64,000 nucleotides of DNA from Pseudoduganella danionis. Lineage in GTDB: Bacteria > Pseudomonadota > Gammaproteobacteria > Burkholderiales > Burkholderiaceae_D. Both the position numbers and the translations under genes were made by a program. This document shows positions 26,251 through 34,490 of the stretch, one piece after another; within the stretch, counting starts at the first letter, position 1, and each line of letters starts with the position of its first letter. The stretch spans positions 1,736,001 through 1,800,000 of the forward strand of contig NZ_WNKW01000001.1 of the NCBI RefSeq assembly GCF_009720775.1, written 5' to 3'. Below the pieces are notes generated by a model that made no database searches, was not told where the DNA came from, and saw nothing but the letters and a program-made list of their open reading frames with translations.

Positions 26251-28107
26251 CTAGTTCCCCTTGGCGGTCACGGCGGGTGCTGCGGCCTCGCCGTAAGCTG
26301 CGGTGTCGGGCGCGCTACCGGGCAGCATGTAGCGGTAATCCTTGTAGTCGCCATTGACGCTGGCATCCTTCACCACCACGGGGCGCATGAAGATGACCAG
26401 CTCCGTCTTGCTGGCGTTCTCGTTACGGTAGGAGAACAGATTGCCCAGCACGGGCACGCTGCTCAAGCCGGGGATGCCGTCCTTGGCATTGTCGACGGAA
26501 TCCTGCATCAGGCCGCCCATCACGGCGATCTGGCCGCTCGATACTTTCATCAGCGATTCCAGTTCGCGCGCCTGGATCACAGGCACTTTGCTGATGACCG
26601 TGCCCAGCGCCGGATTCGGGTCTTGCACATAGCCGACGATGCGTGTGATGGTAGGACGCACATTCAGCGTGACTTCATCGGTCTCGGAAATCTGCGGCGT
26701 CACGCTCATGACGAAGCCCACGGGCACGGTTTCCAGCTTGGATTCGTAGGTGGCGGGCGAGGTTGGCGTGCCGTTCACGCCCAGCACGGCCGGTGTGACC
26801 TTGATGGAGAAGAAGACGTTGTTGTCCACCACTTTCAGCAAGGCAGTCTGGTTGTTCAGCACGCTAATTTTCGGGCTGGACAGCACTTTGACTTTACCGA
26901 ACGATTCCAGTAGCTGGATGGTGGAAGCGATATTCCCTAACCGGCTAGTCGGGTTGGTGTAGTTAAGCACGAACACACCGGGGCTGGTGCCAGGGTTGAT
27001 ATTGCTGGGCAGGGCAGCCGTGCCCACCTGTCCCTGCGTCAGCTTGAGGCCGCTCTTGGATAGCGAGGACCAGTTGATGCCCTGCTGGTACTGGTCGCCC
27101 AGCCGCACTTCGATGATGGTGGCTTCGATCAGCACCTGACGCTTGGCGGCACCGAGCACGATGTCAAGGAATTCGCGGATTTTCTCGTGCTGGCGCGCCG
27201 TTGCGCGCACGGCGATCAGGCCACCTTCGGCATTGACGATGACCGAAGTGGTGTTCTTGTTGCTGGCCTTGTTGCCGCCAAAAGCGGCCGCATCAAAGCC
27301 GCTGGCGGCTGGTGCCGTTGCGGGCTGGGCGCCGGGATTGCTCGCGCCGGCCTGATTCAGCGCAGCCAGCGGGTCGGGATTGCTGTCCGCCAGATTCGAG
27401 CTGCGCAGCATGTCGCGGATATTCTTTTCCAGGCTGTACCAGAAATTATTGTCCGAACGGTTGTTGACGACGGTGGTCGAGTTATTGCTGCCGTTGCCGT
27501 TGGCACCGTTGTTGTTATTGCTGATGGGCGTGCTGCTCTGGCCGCTACTCGAGCTGCTGGTGCTGGCCGCGCTGGTGGCAGCGACCGGATTGGACGCGCC
27601 GCTGCCGCCGCCGGTGGTGGAAATCTGGGTGGCGATATTCACGCTGCTGCTGGTGCTGCGCGCGATGTTGACGTAGTCCACCTTGTAGTTGCGCCATTCG
27701 GGTGTGTCGGGCAGCACGGTCAGGGTGTCGCCATGAATCTCGTAGCGCATATCGACCTGACGCTGGATGCGGCTCAGCAGTTGGGGCAGCGTCTGGTCCA
27801 GCGCATTCAGCGTCACTACGCCTTCGATGCCGGGATGGATGTCCACATTCAGGCCAGCGTCGCGCGCGAGTGCGAACAGCAGCGATTCCACCGGCACCTT
27901 GTGCACCGTCACGCTATACGTTTCGACCTTGGCCGTGGCACCGGGTGGCGGCAGGGCAGCGCTCTGCTGCACCGGCTCGGGGATGGCACCAGCAGCACGG
28001 GGCGCTTCAGCGATGTGGGTGGGCGATGGCGCCAGGGTATGGCTTGCGCATGCGCTCAGCAACACGCTGCACACCATGGGGACGATGGGAGTGGCGAGTT
28101 TTTTCAT
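26251..28107 (-). CDS. mshL: Pilus secretin MshL, locus B
   Basis: A 618-residue outer-membrane secretin lipoprotein: signal peptide with lipobox LLSAC (Cys20), N-terminal secretin/TonB-like domain (about 70-145), a Ser/Asn-rich linker (about 165-235), N1-type domain and the C-terminal secretin barrel domain (about 370-590) with VPVLGNLFSYR near the end. It forms the channel through which the filament leaves. Locus A encodes its own MshL, so the two systems do not need to share a channel. A perfect inverted repeat (28115-28127) overlaps its ribosome-binding region. Confidence 0.92.
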   Translation of the reverse strand: MKKLATPIVPMVCSVLLSACASHTLAPSPTHIAEAPRAAGAIPEPVQQSAALPPPGATAKVETYSVTVHKVPVESLLFALARDAGLNVDIHPGIEGVVTLNALDQTLPQLLSRIQRQVDMRYEIHGDTLTVLPDTPEWRNYKVDYVNIARSTSSSVNIATQISTTGGGSGASNPVAATSAASTSSSSSGQSSTPISNNNNGANGNGSNNSTTVVNNRSDNNFWYSLEKNIRDMLRSSNLADSNPDPLAALNQAGASNPGAQPATAPAASGFDAAAFGGNKASNKNTTSVIVNAEGGLIAVRATARQHEKIREFLDIVLGAAKRQVLIEATIIEVRLGDQYQQGINWSSLSKSGLKLTQGQVGTAALPSNINPGTSPGVFVLNYTNPTSRLGNIASTIQLLESFGKVKVLSSPKISVLNNQTALLKVVDNNVFFSIKVTPAVLGVNGTPTSPATYESKLETVPVGFVMSVTPQISETDEVTLNVRPTITRIVGYVQDPNPALGTVISKVPVIQARELESLMKVSSGQIAVMGGLMQDSVDNAKDGIPGLSSVPVLGNLFSYRNENASKTELVIFMRPVVVKDASVNGDYKDYRYMLPGSAPDTAAYGEAAAPAVTAKGN

Positions 28108-28114
28108 TGTTTCT

Positions 28115-28158
28115 TTCCGGCCCGGAAGGAGTGCAGGATATTGTATATTTGCAATATA
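28115..28158 (-). promoter_or_regulatory. Inverted repeats upstream of locus B mshL
   Basis: Two inverted repeats lie in the 63-base gap between the mshM-like and mshL genes. TTCCGG-C-CCGGAA (28115-28127) covers the purine-rich ribosome site of mshL. TATATT-TGC-AATATA (28144-28158) is an AT-rich island in otherwise GC-rich DNA and could be an operator or part of an internal promoter. Neither matches a regulator I can name. Confidence 0.35.
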
Positions 28159-28170
28159 GACAGCATGATC

Positions 28171-29085
28171 TTACAAATTGCCCCGGGCCGCAAGGACAGC
28201 ACTTGAAATTGCCCAAATAAGCAGCACGATGGCGCCTGCCCATGCAACAGCGGGCCACCACGGGCGCTGGCGCGCATGGCGCTGGAAACCCGCTTCGCGT
28301 ATGGCCTGGCGCGCGTGGCGTGCCTGCACCACGCTGGCATCGGCCGCATAGGCGGCCAGCAGGGCCTTGTCGGCTAGAATATTGATGCGGCGGATGATGC
28401 CTTCTGAAGCGCGCGCGATGAGCCGCTGCGCCTGCGGGCTGAACAGGGGCGTGCCGTCGTGTCCGGCCGCCTGCAGCCGGCAAGCGAGGAATTCATCGAG
28501 CAGTTCGGCCGGCAGGGCCGGCACGGTGAAACTGTGGGTGATGCGTTCGCGCAGTTGGCGCATGCTGTTCAGGGCCAGATGCTGGTCCAGCTCGGGCTGG
28601 CCGAACAGCACGATCTGCAGCAGCTTGCGGTGCGCCGTTTCCAGATTGGTCAGCAGGCGTATGGCTTCCAGCGTGGCCAGCGGCATGGCCTGGGCCTCTT
28701 CCACCAGCAGCACGACTTGACGGCCGCGGCTATGGCGCTCGATCAGGTCGGCATGCAGCGCGCGCTGAATTTCATCGACCCGCAAGCCATGGCCGGCCAG
28801 CCCCAGCTCGGCGGCGAGCGCATATTGCACCTGTTCCGCATCAAGATTCGGATTGACCAGATAGATCACATCGATATGCGCGGGTAGCTGGCTCTCGAGC
28901 ATGCGGCACAACATGGTCTTGCCGGCGCCCACTTCGCCCGTCACCTTGATGATGCCTTCGCCATGGCAGACGGCATACAGCAAGGCTTGCAGGATATCGC
29001 CGCGGGTATTGCCCGGATAGAAAAAGGCCGGATTCGGCGTGATGCCGAACGGTGCTTCGCGCAGCCTGAAGTGGGAGAGATACAT
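28171..29085 (-). CDS. mshM: MshM/ExeA-like AAA ATPase, locus B
   Basis: A 304-residue AAA-type ATPase beginning MYLSHFRLREAPFGITP, a signature start of MshM/ExeA proteins. Walker A is GEVGAGKT (residues 50-57) and Walker B lies in VVLLVEEAQAMP. A single C-terminal transmembrane segment (about 275-297) anchors it. MshM/ExeA proteins help the secretin assemble or cross peptidoglycan. It is followed by mshL and preceded by the ABC ATPase with an 8-base gap. The start at 29085 is chosen because the conserved N-terminus begins there. Confidence 0.9.
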   Translation of the reverse strand: MYLSHFRLREAPFGITPNPAFFYPGNTRGDILQALLYAVCHGEGIIKVTGEVGAGKTMLCRMLESQLPAHIDVIYLVNPNLDAEQVQYALAAELGLAGHGLRVDEIQRALHADLIERHSRGRQVVLLVEEAQAMPLATLEAIRLLTNLETAHRKLLQIVLFGQPELDQHLALNSMRQLRERITHSFTVPALPAELLDEFLACRLQAAGHDGTPLFSPQAQRLIARASEGIIRRINILADKALLAAYAADASVVQARHARQAIREAGFQRHARQRPWWPAVAWAGAIVLLIWAISSAVLAARGNL

Positions 29086-29093
29086 GGTGGCCG

Positions 29094-29810
29094 CTATTCT
29101 ATACAGGCAAGGAAGGCCTGTTCCAGTGTGGCCATGCCGTACTGGGCGCGGCACTCGGCCGGCGTGCCGATAAAGCGGATCTGGCCCGCGTGCAGGATGG
29201 CCAGGCGGTCGCACAGCATTTCCACATCGGCCAGGTTGTGCGAGGTCAGGAACAGCGAGCTGCCGCGCGCGCGCAAGGCCGTCAGTTGCTGGCGCAGCAG
29301 GGCATGGGCGCGCGGATCAAGGCCGCTCATGGGCTCGTCCAGCACATACAGGGCCTTGGGCGCCAGCAAACAGGCGGCCAGTCCCAGTTTCTGCGTCATG
29401 CCTTTGGAATACTGGCGCACCGTCTGTTCCAGCGCGGCCGGTGCCAGATCCAGCGCTGCCAGCATGGCGTGCACCTGTTCCGCATGGTAGTCCAGACCCT
29501 GCAGGCTGAGCACATAGCGCAGGAATTCGGCACCTTTGAGGTAGTAGGGCGGGATGAAGCTTTCCGGTAGAAAGCCCAGCGCGCTGCGGCTGGCGGGCTG
29601 GTCGTGCGGCTGGCCGAAAATTTCGATGCGGCCACCGTCGGGCCGGATGAAGTCCAGCAGGCATTTGATCAGGCTGGTTTTGCCGGCCCCGTTGAGTCCC
29701 ACCAGCGCCAGACATTCGCCCGCTTCGACCTGCAGATTCAGGCCTTGCAGCACGGCTGTTGCGCCATAGCGTATATCAACTTGCTGGAAGCGCAGGGCGG
29801 GATGCGTCAT
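29094..29810 (-). CDS. ABC transporter ATP-binding protein, head of pilus locus B
   Basis: A 238-residue nucleotide-binding subunit of an ABC-2 transporter: Walker A GLNGAGKTSLI (about 38-48), signature YSKGMTQKLGLA (about 134-145), Walker B ALYVLDEPMSGLDP and the H-loop in LTSHNLADVE. It is the first gene of the minus-strand pilus run and lies 8 bases before mshM. No permease is next to it; the only ABC-2 permease in the run is at 17329-18099, inside the same likely operon. The pair recalls the PilH/PilI transporter needed for pilus assembly in Myxococcus, but that link is inference. Confidence 0.93.
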   Translation of the reverse strand: MTHPALRFQQVDIRYGATAVLQGLNLQVEAGECLALVGLNGAGKTSLIKCLLDFIRPDGGRIEIFGQPHDQPASRSALGFLPESFIPPYYLKGAEFLRYVLSLQGLDYHAEQVHAMLAALDLAPAALEQTVRQYSKGMTQKLGLAACLLAPKALYVLDEPMSGLDPRAHALLRQQLTALRARGSSLFLTSHNLADVEMLCDRLAILHAGQIRFIGTPAECRAQYGMATLEQAFLACIE

Positions 29811-29977
29811 GTGTGGGTGGCCGGGTGCTTAGGACGGGAAAACCTCCGCCACTGTAGCGCATTCGTGCCAGGAATGCGATATCTTGTGACTCGGGCGCAC
29901 TGAAAACCGCTCAAGGCCCGCTTTCTGCCTTAGAATTGCCGCACGTTGATGAGCTGTGCAGAGAGTGAGGATCAGGA
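29811..29977. promoter_or_regulatory. Divergent control region between the two pilus loci
   Basis: This 167-base region must hold the start signals for both pilus loci. It contains a perfect inverted repeat, CGCATTC-N7-GAATGCG (arms 29858-29864 and 29872-29878), which is a good operator candidate. For the plus strand a TAGAAT hexamer at 29931-29936 is a possible -10 box, 42 bases before the first start. On the minus strand TACAGT (29851-29856 complement) could serve as a -10 box. No clear -35 boxes are seen on either side. Confidence 0.5.
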
Positions 29978-31684
29978 ATGGCAAGACCAGAGAAAGTACG
30001 TCTGGGTGAAATACTGGTGCAGCAAAAGCTGCTCACGGAAGAGCAACTGACGGCAGCGCTGGCCGAACAGCAGCGCAGCGGGCGCAAGCTGGGCCGCGTG
30101 TTCATCGAGAATGGTTATGTCACCGAAGAACAGATCGCCGGTGCGCTGGCGCGTCAGCTCAGCATTCCCTACCTCAATCTGAAATTTTTCAACGTCAATC
30201 CCGAAGTGGTGCGGCTGCTGCCGGAAACCCAGGCGCGCCGCTTCCGCACGCTGGTACTGGAAGACCGCCGCGGCTCGCTGCTGGTCGGCATGTCCGATCC
30301 GACCGACCTGTTTGCCTACGACGAAATCAGCCGCATCCTCAAGCAGCCGCTGGAACTGGCCGTGGTCAACGAGACGGAAGTGCTGGCCGCGATCGACCGC
30401 ATCTACCGCCGCACGGAAGATATTTCCGATCTGGCACGCGAGCTCGAGCAGGATCTCGGCGATGCCTCGGTCGACTTCGGCGCACTGGCGGCCGCCAATG
30501 CCAATCTGGAAGAAGCGCCCGTGGTCAAGCTGCTGCAGTCGGTGTTCGACGACGCGGCCCAGGTGCGCGCCTCGGACATCCACATCGAGCCGCAGGAAGC
30601 CCGGCTGCAAATCCGCTTCCGTATCGACGGCCTGTTGCACCTGCAGACGGAAGCCGATATCCGTATTGCCCCGGCGCTGGCGCTGCGCCTGAAGCTGATG
30701 TCCGACCTGGATATTTCGGAAAAACGTTTGCCGCAGGATGGCCGCTTTGCTGTGCGGGTAAAAAACCAGCGTATCGACGTGCGTATTTCCACCATGCCCA
30801 CGCAGTACGGCGAATCGGTGGTGATGCGTCTGTTGAGTCAAGGTGGCACTAACTTGCGTCTCGATAGTATTGGTATGCCGCGCGCCATGGTGGAACGCTT
30901 CCGCGCCATAGTCCAGCGCCCCAACGGGCTGGTGCTGGTGACCGGGCCTACCGGTAGCGGCAAGACCACCACGCTGTATAGCGCGCTGTCCGAGCTCAAT
31001 TCGGTCGAGAAAAAGCTGATCACGGTAGAAGATCCGGTGGAATACCGGCTGGCGGGGATTAATCAGGTGCAGGTCAACGACAAGATCGAACTGAGTTTTG
31101 CGCGCGTGCTGCGTTCAGCCCTGCGGCAGGACCCCGACATCGTGCTGGTAGGTGAGATGCGCGATCAGGAAACTGCCCAGATCGGTCTGCGCGCGGCGAT
31201 GACGGGTCACTTAGTGCTGTCCACGCTGCACACCAACGATGCGGCCAGCACGCCGCTGCGGCTGATGGACATGGGCGTGCCGCGCTATATGGTGGGCAGT
31301 TCGCTGCAGGCCGTGTTGGCCCAGCGGCTGGTGCGGGTGATCTGCGAAAGCTGCACCACGCCGTATGAACTGACGGCGCCCGAGCGTGAATGGCTGCGCA
31401 TGGAACTCAACGATAAAGTCGATATGGCGCGCTATTTCCATGGCAAGGGCTGCTCGCACTGCAATGGCATGGGCTACCGTGGCCGTACCGGCGTGTATGA
31501 ATTGCTGGAAATGACTCGGGAAGTGGCCGATGCGGCCAACAACCCTGATCCGGCCTATTTCCTGACCAAGGCGGCGGCCCAGATGGGCGGCGAGACGTTG
31601 CGCCGGCATGCCGTGTCGCTGGTGATCCAGGGGAAGACCACCGTGGCGGAAGCCATGCGCGTCAGCAACCAGAGCGAGGATTGA
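29978..31684 (+). CDS. mshE: MSHA pilus assembly ATPase MshE, locus A
   Basis: A 568-residue GspE/PilB-type ATPase. The first N-terminal MshEN unit begins RLGEIL at residue 7 and ends in Gln after 24 residues, matching the known c-di-GMP-binding motif of MshE; a second unit starts KLG and also ends in Gln. The core has Walker A GPTGSGKTTT (about 324-333) and Walker B VLVGEMRDQETA, and four Cys (CESC, CSHC) for zinc. It should drive pilus extension and respond to c-di-GMP. It opens the plus-strand locus; the ribosome site is AGGA just upstream. Confidence 0.94.
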   Translation: MARPEKVRLGEILVQQKLLTEEQLTAALAEQQRSGRKLGRVFIENGYVTEEQIAGALARQLSIPYLNLKFFNVNPEVVRLLPETQARRFRTLVLEDRRGSLLVGMSDPTDLFAYDEISRILKQPLELAVVNETEVLAAIDRIYRRTEDISDLARELEQDLGDASVDFGALAAANANLEEAPVVKLLQSVFDDAAQVRASDIHIEPQEARLQIRFRIDGLLHLQTEADIRIAPALALRLKLMSDLDISEKRLPQDGRFAVRVKNQRIDVRISTMPTQYGESVVMRLLSQGGTNLRLDSIGMPRAMVERFRAIVQRPNGLVLVTGPTGSGKTTTLYSALSELNSVEKKLITVEDPVEYRLAGINQVQVNDKIELSFARVLRSALRQDPDIVLVGEMRDQETAQIGLRAAMTGHLVLSTLHTNDAASTPLRLMDMGVPRYMVGSSLQAVLAQRLVRVICESCTTPYELTAPEREWLRMELNDKVDMARYFHGKGCSHCNGMGYRGRTGVYELLEMTREVADAANNPDPAYFLTKAAAQMGGETLRRHAVSLVIQGKTTVAEAMRVSNQSED

Positions 31685-31685
31685 G

Positions 31686-32921
31686 GTGCCGTATTTTTCC
31701 TACAAGGCGCGGAATGCGCGCGGCGAGTTGCTGCAAGGCGTGATGGAAGGCGTCGACAGCGGTGCCGTGGCGAACCAGTTGAGTAGCGCCGGTGCCACGC
31801 CCGTGCAGATTACGCTCACGCGTGGCGGGGCCACGCCCAAGGGCGAGGGCATAGCCGGCCTGGGCAAGCTGTGGGCGCGCTCTGTGACCTCGATGGATGT
31901 GCAACTGTTCAGCCGCCAGATCTATACGCTGCTCAAATCCGGCGTGCCCATCATGCGCGGGCTGGCCGGCTTGCAGGAATCGGCCATCAACCCCAGTTTT
32001 GGCGCCGTCATCAAGGACTTGCGCGAATCGCTGGACGCCGGCCGCGAGCTATCCGTGGCGATGCGGCGCCATCCGAAGGTGTTTAGCGAATTCTATCTGT
32101 CCATGGTACGCGTGGGCGAAATGACGGGCCGGCTGGAAGAAGTGTTCCTGCGCCTGTTCGACCACATGGAATTCGAGCGCGAGATGCGTGCGCGTGTGAA
32201 AAGCGCCACGCGCTACCCGATCTTCGTGATCGTCGCCATGTTGCTGGCGGTGGTGGTGGTGAATATCTTCGTGATCCCCCAGTTCGTCAAAGTGTTCGAG
32301 AGCTTCCATGCCGAGCTGCCGCTGATGACGCGCCTGCTGATAGGCGGTTCGCGGTTTACGGTCGACTACTGGATGCAACTGTTATTCCTCAGTGTGGCGG
32401 GGCTGGTCGGCGTGCGTGGCTGGATACGCACGCGTGCTGGCCGCTACCGATGGGATCGTATGAAGTTGAAATTTCCCATTGCGGGCAAGATCATCCTGAA
32501 AGCCACGCTGGCCCGCTTTGCGCGCAGCTACGCGCTGTCCAGCCGTAGCGGCGTGCCTATCGTACAGGCGTTGACGGTGGTGTCGCAGACGGTCGATAAC
32601 GCGTATCTGAGCAAGCGCGTGGAGCGCATGCGTGATAGCGTGGAACGCGGCGACAGCATCTTGCGCACGGCCATGGCGGCCAAAGTATTTACCCCGGTGG
32701 TGATCCAGATGATAGCGGTGGGTGAGGAATCCGGTTCGCTCGATGAGCTGATGGAGGAAATCGCCCAGATGTATGAACGCGAAGTGGATTATGAGCTGAA
32801 GACGCTGGCGGCGCAGATCGAACCCATCCTGATTACCTTCCTCGGTGTGCTGGTACTGGTGCTCGCGCTGGGTATCTTCGTGCCGATCTGGGATCTGGGC
32901 AAAGTGGCGATACCGCACTGA
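31686..32921 (+). CDS. mshG: MSHA platform protein MshG, locus A
   Basis: A 411-residue GspF/PilC-family inner-membrane platform protein starting at GTG one base after the mshE stop, with GAGGA just upstream. Two GspF repeats (about residues 70-195 and 275-395) and three transmembrane segments (about 175-198, 220-240 and 380-402) are seen, with MVRVGEMTGRLEE and MIAVGEESGSLDE as matching repeat motifs. It transmits work from MshE to pilin insertion. The next gene begins inside its stop codon. Confidence 0.95.
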   Translation: MPYFSYKARNARGELLQGVMEGVDSGAVANQLSSAGATPVQITLTRGGATPKGEGIAGLGKLWARSVTSMDVQLFSRQIYTLLKSGVPIMRGLAGLQESAINPSFGAVIKDLRESLDAGRELSVAMRRHPKVFSEFYLSMVRVGEMTGRLEEVFLRLFDHMEFEREMRARVKSATRYPIFVIVAMLLAVVVVNIFVIPQFVKVFESFHAELPLMTRLLIGGSRFTVDYWMQLLFLSVAGLVGVRGWIRTRAGRYRWDRMKLKFPIAGKIILKATLARFARSYALSSRSGVPIVQALTVVSQTVDNAYLSKRVERMRDSVERGDSILRTAMAAKVFTPVVIQMIAVGEESGSLDELMEEIAQMYEREVDYELKTLAAQIEPILITFLGVLVLVLALGIFVPIWDLGKVAIPH

Positions 32922-33430
32922 TGCGCGAGCGCGGCTACAGTCTGTTCGAGTTCGCCATCAGCGTGATTGTGTTCGCATTGGTGCTGGCGGTGGCCCTGCA
33001 GCGCATGGGTTTCTATCAGCAGGCCGGTGAACAGGCTGTGGTACAAGCGATACAGATCAATTTACGCACGGCACTTGGTGGCAAAGTGCTAGCTTTGCAG
33101 GCGCGCGGTGCGGAAGATCAGATCGCCGCATTGGCCGGTGCCAACCCCGTCGAATGGCTCGAACATCCGCCGGCGCATTATGCCGGCGTGCTGCAGGCCG
33201 CGCAGGCACAGGCTTTGCCGCCCGGTAGCTGGTATTTCGATGCGACGCAGCAGCAGCTCGTGTATGTGAGAGACAATCAAGAAACTAGCTTAAATAGTGC
33301 TGCTAGGAATATATGTTTCAGAGTAGAATTGCAGCGCTTGCCCGAAAAGAATGCCAATGCCAAGCAAAGGCCAGTCAGACCGACTGGCGTGGAGCTGATA
33401 GAAGTAACCAATTGTCGGACACTGCCGTAA
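32921..33430 (+). CDS. MshF-like protein with pilin-like N-terminus, locus A
   Basis: A 169-residue protein whose start overlaps the mshG stop by one base. The N-terminus RERG|YSLFE plus a hydrophobic helix (about residues 7-26) looks like a type IV prepilin, with Gly -1 and Glu +5. By gene order it takes the place of mshF. The last 60 codons are AT-rich and hold five AGA/AGG codons, unlike the rest of the locus. The role is unclear: minor pilin or assembly factor. Confidence 0.6.
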   Translation: MRERGYSLFEFAISVIVFALVLAVALQRMGFYQQAGEQAVVQAIQINLRTALGGKVLALQARGAEDQIAALAGANPVEWLEHPPAHYAGVLQAAQAQALPPGSWYFDATQQQLVYVRDNQETSLNSAARNICFRVELQRLPEKNANAKQRPVRPTGVELIEVTNCRTLP

Positions 33431-33481
33431 CACCGGCCCGGTCCTAAAAGTTGTTTTTAATAGTTAGGTATGGAGAATCAC

Positions 33482-33919
33482 ATGCAAATTCCAGCAGCAC
33501 GTCGCAGTTTCGCTGCGCAGCAAGGCGGTTTCACGCTGATTGAACTGATCGTGGTCATCGTCATTCTCGGCATTCTGGCAGCAACGGCGGTGCCCAAGTT
33601 CGCGACTCTGGGTACGGATGCCCGTATCGCTAAAATGCAGGGCGCGCGGGCTGCTATCGTGAGTGCCGCCAATATGTATCATGGCCGCTATCTGGCCAAT
33701 GGTTCCGTCGCGGCCAGCTACGATGGCGTGTCGGTAAACTCCAGTGGTTATCCTGACCTGGCTGGTATGGTGGTTGCCGTACCGCTCACTGATTACATCA
33801 CCACCAGTTACGCGAACAAAGGCGAAGTCACGCCTGATGCCGGTCATGCGAACTGCAAGCTGACCTATGATCCATCCAACGGTACTGTCACCATGGCGGT
33901 CGCTACCACGGACTGCTGA
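33482..33919 (+). CDS. mshA: Probable major MSHA-type pilin, locus A
   Basis: A 145-residue prepilin with leader MQIPAARRSFAAQQGG, cleavage before FTLIE and a hydrophobic helix (about residues 17-38). The small size, two Cys residues near the C-terminus (in HANCKL and at the end, TTDC) and the Ala-rich helix fit a major pilin. The start at 33482 is favoured because GGAG lies 6 bases before it; an ATG at 33470 overlaps that site. It has a 51-base upstream gap. MshB would be the alternative name, since only one such gene is present. Confidence 0.85.
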   Translation: MQIPAARRSFAAQQGGFTLIELIVVIVILGILAATAVPKFATLGTDARIAKMQGARAAIVSAANMYHGRYLANGSVAASYDGVSVNSSGYPDLAGMVVAVPLTDYITTSYANKGEVTPDAGHANCKLTYDPSNGTVTMAVATTDC

Positions 33920-33944
33920 TCGGCCTGCGGGGCGGGATGGCGTG

Positions 33945-34490
33945 ATGAAGCCGTGGACTGCGCTGCCCGCCGCTGCCCGTGCGCGCGGCTTTACCTTCGT
34001 AGAGCTGGTGATGGTGATTATCGTGCTGGCGGTGCTGGGTGGTATGGCGGTGCCGCGCTTCTTCGAGCGCACAGGTTTCGATGCCGCGTCCTACAACGAA
34101 CGGTTGAAGGCGATGCTGCGCTACGGCCAGAAAATCGCCATCGCCCAAGGGCGCAATGTCTATGTGCGGGTGAATGGCAGCGGTGTGGTGCTGGCCTATG
34201 ATCCGTTCTATCTGGTCTACGCGATAGCGCCTGCCGGTACCAATGATGGCAGCGCGAGCACGGTAAGCCTGTGTGGCAATACGGCGAACCGGGCCTGTGC
34301 CGGTGTGCCTGGCGGCCTCACGCTGACGGGCGGCACCAGCTTCTATTTTGACCCGACCGGCAGACCCTTCCTGCTGGCCAACACGCCGCCTACACTGACA
34401 TCGACCTTCACGACCCTGGTACTCGCGCTGACCGGTGATGGCAGCACCCATAACGTCACGGTAGCGGCGGAAACCGGCTATGTCTATTAA
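33945..34490 (+). CDS. mshC: Minor pilin MshC-like, locus A
   Basis: A 181-residue prepilin with site RARG|FTFVE followed by a hydrophobic helix (about residues 15-36). The order after mshA and before mshD, and a GspH-like beta-rich tail with two close Cys residues (SLCGNTANRACAG), fit MshC. The ATG at 33945 gives a short basic leader; the frame is open upstream into the end of mshA but that part is not pilin-like. The stop lies inside the next gene's start region (11-base overlap). Confidence 0.85.
   Translation: MKPWTALPAAARARGFTFVELVMVIIVLAVLGGMAVPRFFERTGFDAASYNERLKAMLRYGQKIAIAQGRNVYVRVNGSGVVLAYDPFYLVYAIAPAGTNDGSASTVSLCGNTANRACAGVPGGLTLTGGTSFYFDPTGRPFLLANTPPTLTSTFTTLVLALTGDGSTHNVTVAAETGYVY

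Noticed and set aside
29855..29872. Possible sigma-54 promoter on the minus strand (TGGCACG...GC) in the divergent pilus region
   Set aside because: The GG-to-GC spacing is one base short of the required ten and the -12 element is poor.
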